Source: DASZIT01 sp036489495 (GTDB lineage Bacteria; Actinomycetota; Acidimicrobiia; Acidimicrobiales; RAAP-2). From it: DNA of 64,000 nucleotides. The position numbers and the translations under genes were made by a program. Where the stretch lies: positions 1-64,000 of the forward strand of contig DASXFR010000072.1 of the NCBI GenBank assembly GCA_036489495.1. The letters are read 5' to 3'. Shown here one piece after another: positions 44,341 to 53,549 of the stretch; positions within the stretch are counted from its first letter, which is position 1; every line of letters begins with the position of its first letter. The notes under the pieces are model-generated. The model worked only from the letters and a program-made list of their open reading frames with translations, was not told where the DNA came from and did no database searches.

Positions 44341-46005
44341 TCAGTCGTCCAACGTCCGTATGCCCATCAGCAACGTCGATACAACGTCCCCGCCGGTGTG
44401 CAGGTTGCACGTCGCCGTTTTGCTCGCCACGTAAGCCGCGGGGAACTGACCGCGGAGCGGATTGCGGGATACCGGCCATCGCAGGCCAACGTCGATGGCG
44501 AGCGAATCGCCGGCCTGAAACCGGGTGGCGTGAGGCAGGAGGGCGACCTGTACCGCCACGACCTCACCCGGGCTGGCCGGCAGCGCTCGGTCGTGGGTAT
44601 GCACCGGCTGCCCCTCGGTAGAGAGGCCATCGTCGAGGGTGCGGTGCGCCAGGCGTTGCCAGCCATGTGACACCGCGTCGTGAGGGTAGCCGAACGACCC
44701 CTCGAAACACACCTCCTCCCCTCGACGGAATTTGCGGGCGGTGACGAACAGGTTGGCGTCGCCGCCTTCCGGCAGTGACACCATCAAGCGCAACGCCATC
44801 GGCCCAATGAGGTCCATCGCAGACGGGACGGTCCACAAAAATCGGGCCGGGGCCCTGTCCACGCTGGCCGTTGCCGTCCCGAGCGGCGGAGTTACCGCCA
44901 GTCGCCCGGACTCGGCGTCGAGATTGAGCGTCGCCCATTCCAGCTCGGTGGGCGGCCATTCCCTGACATCGAGGACTTCCACCGCGTCCGGGCCGTCCTC
45001 GTACACGCGGACCCGTACCGATGGCCTGGTGTCCCAGCCGTTGTTCAGCCCCTTGAGCACATGGTCGAAGAAGGCCAGCATCTCGGCCTTCGCCTGTGGT
45101 CCGTAGTACCAACTCCATTTGCCGCTGCGATGGGTCGTCAGCCATTTGCGAGCCGACCCAGACCGGCGGAACGCCTCGAACGACCCGCGGGTGTGCAGCG
45201 ACTGATCGGAGAAGCTGGCGCATTGCAGCATGGGGACCTCGATGCGCTCCAGGATCGGCGTCCTCGCCCGGTACCAATCATCAAGGTCGGGGCGGGCTTT
45301 GAACTCGGCACCCAGCCTGCCCTCAATCCGAGCGCCGTGGCTAGTCGTCGTCGCCCAAACGAAGGTGAAGCCAGTCTCCCGGATCCCCCCTGGGTGGGTG
45401 AACTCCCGGTAGAGGTCGCTGAAGCCCTCCCAGGGGCAGATTGCCGCCAGGTGAGGTGGATGGGTTGCGGCTGCCTTGTACTCACTTATCGCCAGGTACG
45501 AGACGCCATTGAGGCCCACCTTGCCGGTACACCACGGCTGGGTACCGACCCACTCGATCAAATCGTAGTAGTCGTATGCCTCGACGTCGGAGAACAGGTC
45601 GCCGACGCCTTCGGACGTGCCGCCGCCCCGCAGGTCGGCATTGACCATGGCGTACCCATTGGCGACCCACCACCCGGGGTCGGGCGCCTCCCAGCCGGTC
45701 AGGTCGGATATATGTATCCGTTCGGGCTGGGGGAACATGCGGTACTGAACGTTAAGACCACGGCCGCGGCGGGTCCTTCGGGGGATGTTGTCCTTGCCGT
45801 ACGGGTGGGCACACATGATCGCCGGCCGCGGTCCACCCGCCGTGGGACGGAAGACGTTGACCCGCAGCACCGTGCCGTCCCGCACGGTGACCGGTATGTC
45901 CCAGTCGATGGTCATGGCGGGCGCCGGCGTCACCTCTACGTCGGGACGCACCACGGTCATGACCCGCCGAAGGGCGAAGGGTAGTGAGGACCGGGGACGC
46001 CTCAT
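44341..46005 (-). CDS. CocE/NonD family hydrolase
   Basis: A 554-residue X-Pro dipeptidyl-peptidase S15-type hydrolase, as in cocaine esterase. VLRVNVFRPTAGGPRPAIMCAHPYGKDN, NADLRGGGTSEG and VGLNGVSYLAISEYKAA (nucleophile Ser) build the alpha/beta core, and the C-terminal part is the jelly-roll domain (FLWTVPSAMDLIGPMALRL). It likely cleaves esters or amides of bulky substrates. It may start at MTVVRPDVEV (45960). Codon choice looks slightly less biased than in its neighbours. Confidence 0.88.
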   Translation of the reverse strand: MRRPRSSLPFALRRVMTVVRPDVEVTPAPAMTIDWDIPVTVRDGTVLRVNVFRPTAGGPRPAIMCAHPYGKDNIPRRTRRGRGLNVQYRMFPQPERIHISDLTGWEAPDPGWWVANGYAMVNADLRGGGTSEGVGDLFSDVEAYDYYDLIEWVGTQPWCTGKVGLNGVSYLAISEYKAAATHPPHLAAICPWEGFSDLYREFTHPGGIRETGFTFVWATTTSHGARIEGRLGAEFKARPDLDDWYRARTPILERIEVPMLQCASFSDQSLHTRGSFEAFRRSGSARKWLTTHRSGKWSWYYGPQAKAEMLAFFDHVLKGLNNGWDTRPSVRVRVYEDGPDAVEVLDVREWPPTELEWATLNLDAESGRLAVTPPLGTATASVDRAPARFLWTVPSAMDLIGPMALRLMVSLPEGGDANLFVTARKFRRGEEVCFEGSFGYPHDAVSHGWQRLAHRTLDDGLSTEGQPVHTHDRALPASPGEVVAVQVALLPHATRFQAGDSLAIDVGLRWPVSRNPLRGQFPAAYVASKTATCNLHTGGDVVSTLLMGIRTLDD

Positions 46006-46370
46006 AGCCGGTGGCTACGGTCCTTCGCGGGCCGACGCCAGCGTCCATACAGTGGTCGAACCCAGCCGACCGGTCCACTGGTCCTCACCCCGGCATGCGG
46101 GCCGACTCCCGGACCACGGCCCCGGGTTACGGTTGTCAGGCACGGTTGTGCTGGCCGGCCGGCCGGTCGTCGCTGCCTGCTGCTGAACTCCTCGATGTCC
46201 AGCCAGCCGCGAGGAACTGATCATCCTTGCCCGCCGCGGCCGTCCAGTTCCCAGATGGGAATACTACGCTCATCGTTGCCTCATTCAGTTGAACCTGCAT
46301 GTCACTCTGTCCTGCCGACATCTCCTCAGATCCGCTGCAAGCCTGATCGCCGGCCGGCCACTCGACCATG
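46006..46370 (-). other. Region without a clear gene; possible gene remnant
   Basis: About 365 bases between the CocE and SDR genes, both on the minus strand. The minus strand has a short frame that reads QACSGSEEMSAGQSDMQ followed by VQLNEATMSVVFPSGNWTA, which looks like the mature start of a lipoprotein (lipobox-like QAC) but has no signal peptide and is soon lost. GC content appears lower than elsewhere. I would treat it as a decayed gene or plain spacer. Confidence 0.3.
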
Positions 46371-47279
46371 TCAACTCGGGTGACTGATTGTCTTCAGGAT
46401 GTCCAGGCTGTCGCGATAGAGGGCGTCTTGAGCCTCGACGTCGTAGGAAGCCGCCGACGACCGGCCCGGCCGGGTCCCGGCGAAGTAGGCGCCGGTGGTC
46501 TTGGCCAGATCGGGATCGGTGACCAGCCGGGCCAGATTGACCCCCGACCGCTTCGGGGTGTTGACCCCGGGCAGCACCACCAGGGCTTTGGCCACGGTGG
46601 CGAACACTACCCGTGACAGCGCTCCGGCATCACGGGCCAGACCGGTGCCCGGCATCAGGCCGGGGTCGAAGGCGTTGACCATCACGCCGCGGTCCTCGAG
46701 GTGACGGGCCAGCGCGTAGGTGGTCAGGACGTTGGCCAACTTCGAGGTGGTGTACCGACGCCGTCCGTCCTTGGCCGCCGAGTCACCGCCCACCTCGGTG
46801 GGTGGGTAGGCCAGTTGGTAGGCGCTGGCCTGCAGCGGGTGTGGCATCCCGGTCCGGTTGGACGGATCGTGGGTGCCCGACGAGACGAACACGATCCGGG
46901 CCGGCGCCTCCAGGTGGGAGAGCAGCCCTTCCACCAGGGCAAGGTGCCCGAGATGATTGACGCCGAAGGTGGCTTCCACCCCGTCCTCGGTGCGGGCCCG
47001 ATGAGTGAACTGCAGCCCGGCGTTGCACACCACCGCGTGGATCGGCGGGAGTCCGGCCGCCACCAATTCACCGGTGAAGGTGCGGACCGAGGCCAGGGAG
47101 GCGAGGTCGAGGACCATCGGATGGGCACCGATCGCCGCGGCGGCGGATTGGACCCGGTCCGGGTCCCGACTGGTGATGACCACCGCCAGCTCCGGATCGG
47201 TGGCCAGCGCCCGGGCGCACTCCTGTCCCAGCCCACTGGTCCCTCCGGTGATGATCACGGTGCTCCGGGCCGATGTCAT
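46371..47279 (-). CDS. SDR family oxidoreductase, protochlorophyllide-reductase-like
   Basis: A 302-residue SDR: IITGGTSGLGQECARAL, CNAGLQFTHRARTEDGVEATFGVNHLGHLALVEGLL and the Tyr/Lys in YTTSKLANVL. The long middle insertion (residues 130-170) and FGVNHLGHF-type motif fit the retinol-dehydrogenase/LPOR-like SDR branch. The ATG at 47279 is preferred (MTSARSTVIITGG). Substrate unknown. Divergent from the VOC gene. Confidence 0.86.
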   Translation of the reverse strand: MTSARSTVIITGGTSGLGQECARALATDPELAVVITSRDPDRVQSAAAAIGAHPMVLDLASLASVRTFTGELVAAGLPPIHAVVCNAGLQFTHRARTEDGVEATFGVNHLGHLALVEGLLSHLEAPARIVFVSSGTHDPSNRTGMPHPLQASAYQLAYPPTEVGGDSAAKDGRRRYTTSKLANVLTTYALARHLEDRGVMVNAFDPGLMPGTGLARDAGALSRVVFATVAKALVVLPGVNTPKRSGVNLARLVTDPDLAKTTGAYFAGTRPGRSSAASYDVEAQDALYRDSLDILKTISHPS

Positions 47280-47357
47280 GGTCCCAGCCTGCCACGGCAT
47301 CCCGCTACCGGGTCGGGTGACTTGGTTTTGCCGGGTGGCTCGGGCCATGCTGGGGCC

Positions 47358-47723
47358 GTGTATGCCGGGCTTCATCACATGCAACTGGCGATGCCCCCGG
47401 GGGGCGAGCCTGACGCCCGCCGGTTCTTCGTCGACGTGCTGGGCATGACCGAAGTGCCCAAGCCCCCGGTGCTGGCGGCCCGGGGGGGAGCCTGGTTCTC
47501 CAGCGGCGGCCTGGAGTTGCACCTCGGGGTGGAGGACGACTTCCGGCCGGCGAAGAAGGGGCATCCCGGAATCCTGGTCGACGACATCGAAGACATCGTT
47601 CGCCGGTTGGCCGCCGCCGGACAGGAGGCCACCTGGGATGGCGACTTCCCCGGTTTCCGGCGTGTCTACGCCGCCGACCCGTTCGGCAACCGGCTCGAGT
47701 TCCTGGAGCCGATCGACCCCTGA
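47358..47723 (+). CDS. VOC family protein (glyoxalase-like)
   Basis: A 121-residue vicinal-oxygen-chelate domain: LHHMQLAMPPGGEPDARRFFVDVLGM, ELHLGVEDDFRPAKKGHPGILVDDIE and YAADPFGNRLEFLEP with the metal-binding Glu. His/Glu metal residues are present. Single-domain members act as dimers. GTG 47358 gives VYAGLHHMQ. The substrate is unknown; bleomycin-type resistance, glyoxalase and dioxygenase are all possible. Confidence 0.87.
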   Translation: MYAGLHHMQLAMPPGGEPDARRFFVDVLGMTEVPKPPVLAARGGAWFSSGGLELHLGVEDDFRPAKKGHPGILVDDIEDIVRRLAAAGQEATWDGDFPGFRRVYAADPFGNRLEFLEPIDP

Positions 47724-47751
47724 TAGGTCCTGCGACCGTTAGGCCGGTTTC

Positions 47752-48594
47752 CTATTCGCGCCAAGACACGGCATAGGAGCGAGTTGGGTCCGGCATGCCT
47801 TTGAGCGTGAGTTCACCCATATCGTCAAAGCGAAACGGTTTGCCAATACACAATTCACGGACGGCAACGGACACCGCGATGTCCCCGGAAGCTGCGGCTG
47901 CGCATAACCGGGCGGCAAGCTGAACCGCCGCGCCGAACAGGTCGTCGTTGTCATCAGTGACGGGCTCGCCGGCACTGATGCCGATGCTCACATCGAGCGG
48001 GATGGTGCCTTCCTGATTGCGTTCGTCAAGTCGCCGTTGTACCTCCACCGCAAAGGCGACGGCCGACACGACGGAGGTGAAGGCGGCCATGATGCCGTCG
48101 CCGGTATGTTTGACCTCACGACCTTCATGGACCACGAGTTGGCTGCGAACAATACTGTTGTGCTCTCCGAGCAGCTGCATGTGGCCGTCATCGCCGAGTT
48201 GTTGCGTTTGGGCGACAGACCCGCACACATCAGTGAAGACGATCGCTCGCAACGCCGGCGCGGCGTACGCAGTGCCCACCGGATGATTGGGCAGTGCCCC
48301 GAAGAAGTTGTTCAACGGCACAAACTCATCCAGCTCCAAAATGGTGCTCGCCAACAGGCCATGTGATTCTCGGTGCACGGTCTCGATGGCTTGTTTGGTG
48401 GGCCCTTCGGCGAGACAAAACACCGACCCATTGTCGGGTTCGAACCAGTAGGTGTGGTACTGGACTCCATGCTGCTCTTGGATGGCTACATCTAGCCGGT
48501 GGGCGTTGGCCAACTCCTCGGGAGTAACTCCCGGGGCGTCGTGGCGGTCTATGAACATCGGCACCCGGTCAACGTACACCTCCATCGCTCGCAC
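47752..48594 (-). CDS. DUF4242 plus class III nucleotide cyclase-like domain
   Basis: A 280-residue fusion. Residues 12-95 are a DUF4242 domain (FIDRHDAPGVTPEELANAH) like the Ni-binding SCO4226 protein. Residues 115-280 are a class III cyclase catalytic domain: IVFTDVCGSVAQ (metal D122), VKHTGDGIMAAF (K162, metal D166) and DLFGAAVQLAARL. The transition-state Asn of that last motif is Gln (Q225); the Arg (R229) is kept. Activity may be weak or altered. Codon use is clearly less GC-biased than in the neighbouring genes, suggesting recent transfer. Start GTG 48594, ATG 48585 or a later ATG. Confidence 0.85.
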   Translation of the reverse strand: MRAMEVYVDRVPMFIDRHDAPGVTPEELANAHRLDVAIQEQHGVQYHTYWFEPDNGSVFCLAEGPTKQAIETVHRESHGLLASTILELDEFVPLNNFFGALPNHPVGTAYAAPALRAIVFTDVCGSVAQTQQLGDDGHMQLLGEHNSIVRSQLVVHEGREVKHTGDGIMAAFTSVVSAVAFAVEVQRRLDERNQEGTIPLDVSIGISAGEPVTDDNDDLFGAAVQLAARLCAAAASGDIAVSVAVRELCIGKPFRFDDMGELTLKGMPDPTRSYAVSWRE

Positions 48595-48689
48595 CGCGCC
48601 GGCCGATTCACCCAGGTGAAGACTCCATTAGGCGATGGATTCCTACTCGGTACACAGGTTCCCGACTGGCGCCGTCCGCGGTCAGATAC

Positions 48690-50270
48690 TCAGAACCGGT
48701 TGAGGCGCTTGTGGATGCCTTTCGTCTGCTTGTACAAGGTGACGAATTCCTTGTACAGGTGGTCATAGACCGGAGCGGTGGCCGGATCCGGAGTGAAGGT
48801 CCGGCGGACCGCCACCATGGCCGGGATCTGATCGACGGCGATGCTCCCGAGGGCCAGCAGCGTCACCAGCCCCGCGCCCCGCACGTTGGCCAGGACCGGG
48901 TCCTCGATCTGGCGGATCTCCCGGCCCAGCACATCGGCGTGGATCTGGCACCACTGATCGGAATTGGCCCCACCCCCGATGAAGGCCATCGAGTCGAAGG
49001 TGCGCCCAGCGAACTTCTCCACCGCCGCCAACAGCCATCGGGAGTTGAAGGCCACCCCCTCGAACACCGCTCGGACCATCTCTGCCGGCGACGTCGACAG
49101 CGAGAGGTTGTGAAATCCGGCCCGGATGGTGTGGTCGTCGACCGGGGTCCGCTCCCCGTTGAGCCAGGGGGTGAACAACACCCGCCCACTTCCGGGTGCC
49201 ACCGAATCGACCATCTCGTTCATGGCGTCGAAACTGTCGGCCAGGCCCAGGGTGTCCCGGACGAAGGTGAGGCAGGCTCCGGCCGTCTCGTGCTCATTGA
49301 CGACGATGTACTTCCCGGCCAGGGCGGCGGGGATGGAGGCCACATTGGTGGTGATCGACGTCTTCTTGAATGGCACATGGGCCGAGATCCACGACGACGT
49401 CCCGATATACAGGTGAGCGGAGAAGTCGGCCACCGAGCCGGAGCCGAACACCGCCGAGTGCACGTCGCCGGTGCCCACCGCCACCGGCAGCCCCTCCGGC
49501 AACCCGAGGTCGGCCGCCGCCCCGGCGGTGAGGGGGCCGACGATGGTCCCCGGTGCCACCAGGTCGGGCAGCTTGGCCCGATCGAGCCCGGTGATGGACA
49601 GCAGTCGGTCGTCGTAGGCCACCCGGTCGATCCTCCGGTTGTCGGTGACCCAGTGGGTGGCGATCGAGTCGAAGGAGGCACAGGTGCGTCCGGTGAGCTT
49701 GAGATTGAGATAGTCGACCGGCTCCAGGAAGGTGACGGTGTCCCGGTAGATCTCCGGGAACTGGTCGCGGATGAACAGGATGTGCGACACCGGGTCCTTA
49801 CCCGACAGGCCCGGCGCCCCACCGGTCACCCGCACCCACCGGAGGATCTTCCGGGGGTCGTAGCCGAGCACATTCACCGGACCCTGGGCGGCGGCCCGGA
49901 TGGCGCGGTTACCGCGGGAGTCCATCCAGATGATCGCCCGCATCAACGAAGCGCCGTCTGCGCCCACCGCCACCGTGCCCGACCACTGGGACGTGCACCC
50001 GATGCCGATGAAGTCGGCGGGCGGGATGGCGGCGCCGGCCAATGCGTCGTGGGCGGCCGAGCAGATCGCCGACCACCAATCTTCCGGGTCCTGCTCGGCG
50101 CCGCCGCCGTCGAGGAGATGCAACGGCACCGGGGCGAAACCGTGGGCCACGATCCTCCCGGTGGTCGACACCACCGCCACCTTCGGGCCGCCGGTCCCGA
50201 GGTCGACGGCCAGCACGTACCGCTCGCCGGACCCGGTCGACGCGGCCGGCCCTTCCGGCATGGAGGTCAC
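48690..50270 (-). CDS. FGGY family carbohydrate kinase
   Basis: A 526-residue sugar kinase resembling xylulokinase. YVLAVDLGTGGPKVAVV is the phosphate-1 motif, VAVGTGDVHSAVFGSGS and FIGGGANSDQWCQIHADVLG are the ATP-site blocks, and MDSRGNRAI fits XylB-like members. It phosphorylates a pentulose or related sugar; substrate not certain, as the region has no sugar permease or isomerase. GTG 50270 overlaps the ileS stop by four bases (GTGA), an odd pairing. Confidence 0.88.
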   Translation of the reverse strand: MTSMPEGPAASTGSGERYVLAVDLGTGGPKVAVVSTTGRIVAHGFAPVPLHLLDGGGAEQDPEDWWSAICSAAHDALAGAAIPPADFIGIGCTSQWSGTVAVGADGASLMRAIIWMDSRGNRAIRAAAQGPVNVLGYDPRKILRWVRVTGGAPGLSGKDPVSHILFIRDQFPEIYRDTVTFLEPVDYLNLKLTGRTCASFDSIATHWVTDNRRIDRVAYDDRLLSITGLDRAKLPDLVAPGTIVGPLTAGAAADLGLPEGLPVAVGTGDVHSAVFGSGSVADFSAHLYIGTSSWISAHVPFKKTSITTNVASIPAALAGKYIVVNEHETAGACLTFVRDTLGLADSFDAMNEMVDSVAPGSGRVLFTPWLNGERTPVDDHTIRAGFHNLSLSTSPAEMVRAVFEGVAFNSRWLLAAVEKFAGRTFDSMAFIGGGANSDQWCQIHADVLGREIRQIEDPVLANVRGAGLVTLLALGSIAVDQIPAMVAVRRTFTPDPATAPVYDHLYKEFVTLYKQTKGIHKRLNRF

Positions 50271-53200
50271 CCCTTGACGATCCAGATCGTCGCCGGCCGC
50301 GATGTCCCCCCGTCGTCGAACTCGAACGGGGTCCCGGCGCCGGCGTCCTCATCGGGTGGAGCCGTGACCATCGAGCGGGCCAGCACTTCGCGGCCGATTA
50401 GGTCGAACAAAGGCGCCAGATCGTCGAGGCCGACCAGATGGAGATGGATCCAGTCCGACACCTCCAGGCCGGAGGCCTTGCGCAGATCCTGCACGTGCCG
50501 GATCACCTCCCGGGCCAGTCCCCGCCGGCGGAGGTCGTCGTCGAGGGTGAGGTCGAGGGCCACCACCTCGGCGCCGTCACGCGACACCGCGAACCCGGTC
50601 TGGGCCCGGACCCGCAGCTCCACCTCGTCCCCGGTCAACTCCACCGCACCGTCGTCCAGCGCCACCACCACCGGTCGTCCCTCGGCCAGATCGTCGGCGG
50701 CGACGGCACCATCGACCGAAGCCATGGCCGTCCGCAGCTGTTGCACCTTCGAACCGAGGCGTGGACCGAGCAGTTTGAAGTTGGGGACCAGCTCGTAGGC
50801 CAGCACGTCACCCAACTCGCCGATGGGCTCCACCCGGTCGACGTTCAACTCGTCCTCGACGATCCCGTCGGGAAGGGTCGGGCTGTCGGGGGGCAGGTAG
50901 ACCAGGGCACGGGCCAGCGGCTGCCGCACCTTGATCTCCGCCTCTGCCCGGGCGGCCCGGCCCAGTGACGACAGCCGGCGGGCGAGGGCCATGCCGGCCT
51001 CGAGCCCGTCGTCGACGGCTTCCGGCTCTTCCCGGGGCCAGTCGGCCAGATGGACCGAGTCGTCCTCCGCCGCCCCGGTCAGGTCCCGCCACATCCGATC
51101 GGCCACGAACGGGCACATCGGGGCGAGCAGGCGTCCCACCGTGACCAGGGTCTCGTAGAGGGTGGCCTGGGCCCCGAGCGAGTCGGCCGGATCGGCGTCG
51201 GGGTCGGTTCGCCAGAAGCGCCGACGGCTGCGGCGGACATACCAATTGGAGATGTCGTCGACCAGTTCGGCGATGGCGCTGGCCGCCGGGAACGGCTCGT
51301 AGCCGTCCAGCGACGCGGTCACCACGGCCACCGTGGCGTAGAGGCGCGATCGCATCCAGCGGTCGAGGACCGAGCGGTCCTCGGGCCGGGGGATGGACGG
51401 ATCGGCCGGGTCGAACCCGTTGAGGGAGGCATAGGTGGTGAAGAACGACCAGGTGTTCCACAAGGTGAGGAGGGTGTCCCGCATGGCGGCATCGATCGCC
51501 TCGAAGCTGACCCGGGTCGGCGTCCACGGGGACCCCTGCGAGAACATCCACCACCGGAGCGGGTCGGCGCCCCGGGTATCGAGGATCTCCCAGGGATCGG
51601 TGACGTTGCCGAGGCTTTTGGACATCTTCCGCCCGTCGGCGTCGACCAGGTGGCCGAGGCACAACACGTTCCGGTAGGGCGTCGACCCCCGCACCAGGGT
51701 GTTGACCGCCAACAATGAGTAGAACCAGCCGCGGGTCTGATCGATGGCCTCGCAGATGAAGTCGGCCGGGTAGACGAAGTGCTCTTCCGACCCCGGAGCC
51801 ACCGGATAGCCCCACTGGCCCGACGGCATCGAGCCGGAGTCGAACCAGGCGTCGATCACCGGCTCCACCCGCCGCATCTCCGACGACGAGGTCGAGGAGT
51901 CGCCAGCGCATTCCGGGCAGGGGAAGACGATCTCGTCGATGGCCGGGCGGTGGGGATCGACGTCACCGACGTCGCGCCCGACCAGCTCGGACAGCTCCGA
52001 CAGCGAGCCCACACACCGGAGGTGGGCCTGGTCGCACCGCCAGACCGGGAGCGGGGTACCCCAGAAGCGGTCACGGGACAGCGCCCAGTCGACGTTGTTG
52101 GACAACCACTCCCCCATCCGACCGTCGCGGATGTACTCGGGGTGCCAGCCGATGGTCTGGTTCTCGGCCACCAGCTCCGCCTTCCGGGCGGAGGTGCGAA
52201 CGTACCAACTCGGCTTTCCCCAATAGATGAGTGGCGTTCCGCAACGCCAGCAGTGGGGGTAGGAGTGCTGGTGCGGCTGGCGGCGAAAGAGGCGCCCGGC
52301 CGCCTCCAGACGGTCGTTGATCGCCGGGTTGGCGTCCCGCACCGGTTGGCCCTGGAGCCAGGAAACCTCGGCGGTGAAGGTCCCATCCGGGCCCACCGGG
52401 TTGAGGGTCGGCAGTCCCTGCCGGCGGCCCACCTGCCGGTCGATCTCGCCGAACGCCGGGGCCAGATGGACGATCCCGGTCCCCTCGTCGGCCTCGACGA
52501 AGTCCCCGGGCACCACCCGCCACCCGTCGCCATCATCGCCGGGGGAGGGGTCCAGATCGTCGAACGGCCGGAGGTAGCGGAGCCCGACCAGGTCGGCGCC
52601 GGAGACCCGGTGGTCGGCGCGGACGCCGTCGCCGAACACGGCGTCGACCAGATCGGCGGCGACGATGGCGTCGCCGACCACCGCGTAGTCGAGGCCGGGT
52701 CCGACCGCCGCACCGGTGTTCGAGAGCAGCGTCCACGGCGTGGTCGTCCAGACCAGCAGCGACAGGCCAGTGAGGGTGGACATCCCCAATGACGCCCGGA
52801 GCCCCTCGGCGGCGTCGCCGTCATCGGTGAGCGGGAACCGGACGTAGGCCGACTCGTCGACCACGTCCCGATAGACATCCGGCTGGCCGAGCTCGTGGCT
52901 GCTGAGCGCCGTCCCGCAACGCGGGCAGTAGGGCACCACCTTGATGTCCTCGTAGAGGAGGCCCTGGTCCCAGATGGACTTGAGGTTCGACCACACCGAC
53001 TCGACGAACTCGGACGAGAAGGTCCAGTAGGCGTCATCGATGTCGAGCCAGTACCCGATTCGCTCGGTGAGGGTCTTCCATTCGTCGACGTAGTTGCGCA
53101 CCGACTGCCTACACAGCCGGGTGAACTCGGCGATGCCGACCTCTTCTTCGATCTGCCGCTTGGCCGTGATGCCCAGCTGCTTCTCCACCTCGACCTCGAC

Positions 53201-53473
53201 CGGCAACCCGTGGGTGTCCCATCCGGCCTTCCGGGGGACGGCATACCCCCGCATGGTCCGGTAGCGGCAGAACAGGTCCTTGTAGGCCCGGGCCCAGACG
53301 TGATGGAGCCCGGGGCGCCCGTTGGCGGTCGGCGGACCCTCGTAGAAGACCCAGGCCTCGGCGCCGTCCCGCAGCTCCACCGACCGCTCGAAGACGCGGT
53401 GCTTCTCCCATCGGGCCAGTTCTTCGGCCTCGAGGGCGGTGAAATCGGCGTCGGTGGGGACCGGGCGGAACAA
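50267..53473 (-). CDS. ileS: Isoleucine-tRNA ligase, type 2-like
   Basis: A 1068-residue class Ia synthetase. GPPTANGRPGLHHVWAR is the HIGH-type motif, DGRKMSKSLGN the KMSKS loop, WDTHGLPVEVEVEK the usual core, and CPRCGTAL and CPEC the zinc pairs. Length and the GRPGLHH motif fit type 2 IleRS, the eukaryote-like form usually less sensitive to mupirocin. The ATG is 76 bases from the divergent Fpg/Nei gene. There is therefore no space for the T-box that regulates many actinobacterial ileS genes. Confidence 0.96.
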   Translation of the reverse strand: MFRPVPTDADFTALEAEELARWEKHRVFERSVELRDGAEAWVFYEGPPTANGRPGLHHVWARAYKDLFCRYRTMRGYAVPRKAGWDTHGLPVEVEVEKQLGITAKRQIEEEVGIAEFTRLCRQSVRNYVDEWKTLTERIGYWLDIDDAYWTFSSEFVESVWSNLKSIWDQGLLYEDIKVVPYCPRCGTALSSHELGQPDVYRDVVDESAYVRFPLTDDGDAAEGLRASLGMSTLTGLSLLVWTTTPWTLLSNTGAAVGPGLDYAVVGDAIVAADLVDAVFGDGVRADHRVSGADLVGLRYLRPFDDLDPSPGDDGDGWRVVPGDFVEADEGTGIVHLAPAFGEIDRQVGRRQGLPTLNPVGPDGTFTAEVSWLQGQPVRDANPAINDRLEAAGRLFRRQPHQHSYPHCWRCGTPLIYWGKPSWYVRTSARKAELVAENQTIGWHPEYIRDGRMGEWLSNNVDWALSRDRFWGTPLPVWRCDQAHLRCVGSLSELSELVGRDVGDVDPHRPAIDEIVFPCPECAGDSSTSSSEMRRVEPVIDAWFDSGSMPSGQWGYPVAPGSEEHFVYPADFICEAIDQTRGWFYSLLAVNTLVRGSTPYRNVLCLGHLVDADGRKMSKSLGNVTDPWEILDTRGADPLRWWMFSQGSPWTPTRVSFEAIDAAMRDTLLTLWNTWSFFTTYASLNGFDPADPSIPRPEDRSVLDRWMRSRLYATVAVVTASLDGYEPFPAASAIAELVDDISNWYVRRSRRRFWRTDPDADPADSLGAQATLYETLVTVGRLLAPMCPFVADRMWRDLTGAAEDDSVHLADWPREEPEAVDDGLEAGMALARRLSSLGRAARAEAEIKVRQPLARALVYLPPDSPTLPDGIVEDELNVDRVEPIGELGDVLAYELVPNFKLLGPRLGSKVQQLRTAMASVDGAVAADDLAEGRPVVVALDDGAVELTGDEVELRVRAQTGFAVSRDGAEVVALDLTLDDDLRRRGLAREVIRHVQDLRKASGLEVSDWIHLHLVGLDDLAPLFDLIGREVLARSMVTAPPDEDAGAGTPFEFDDGGTSRPATIWIVKG

Positions 53474-53549
53474 CGGGAACTCCCTCTCGGTGGGGACGGC
53501 GGCGGGCGAGGACCAGATACTACGGGCGCCTACACTGGGCCACCGACCT

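Noticed and set aside
53474..53549. T-box riboswitch for ileS
   Set aside because: The gap to the divergent gene is only 76 bases, too short for a T-box.
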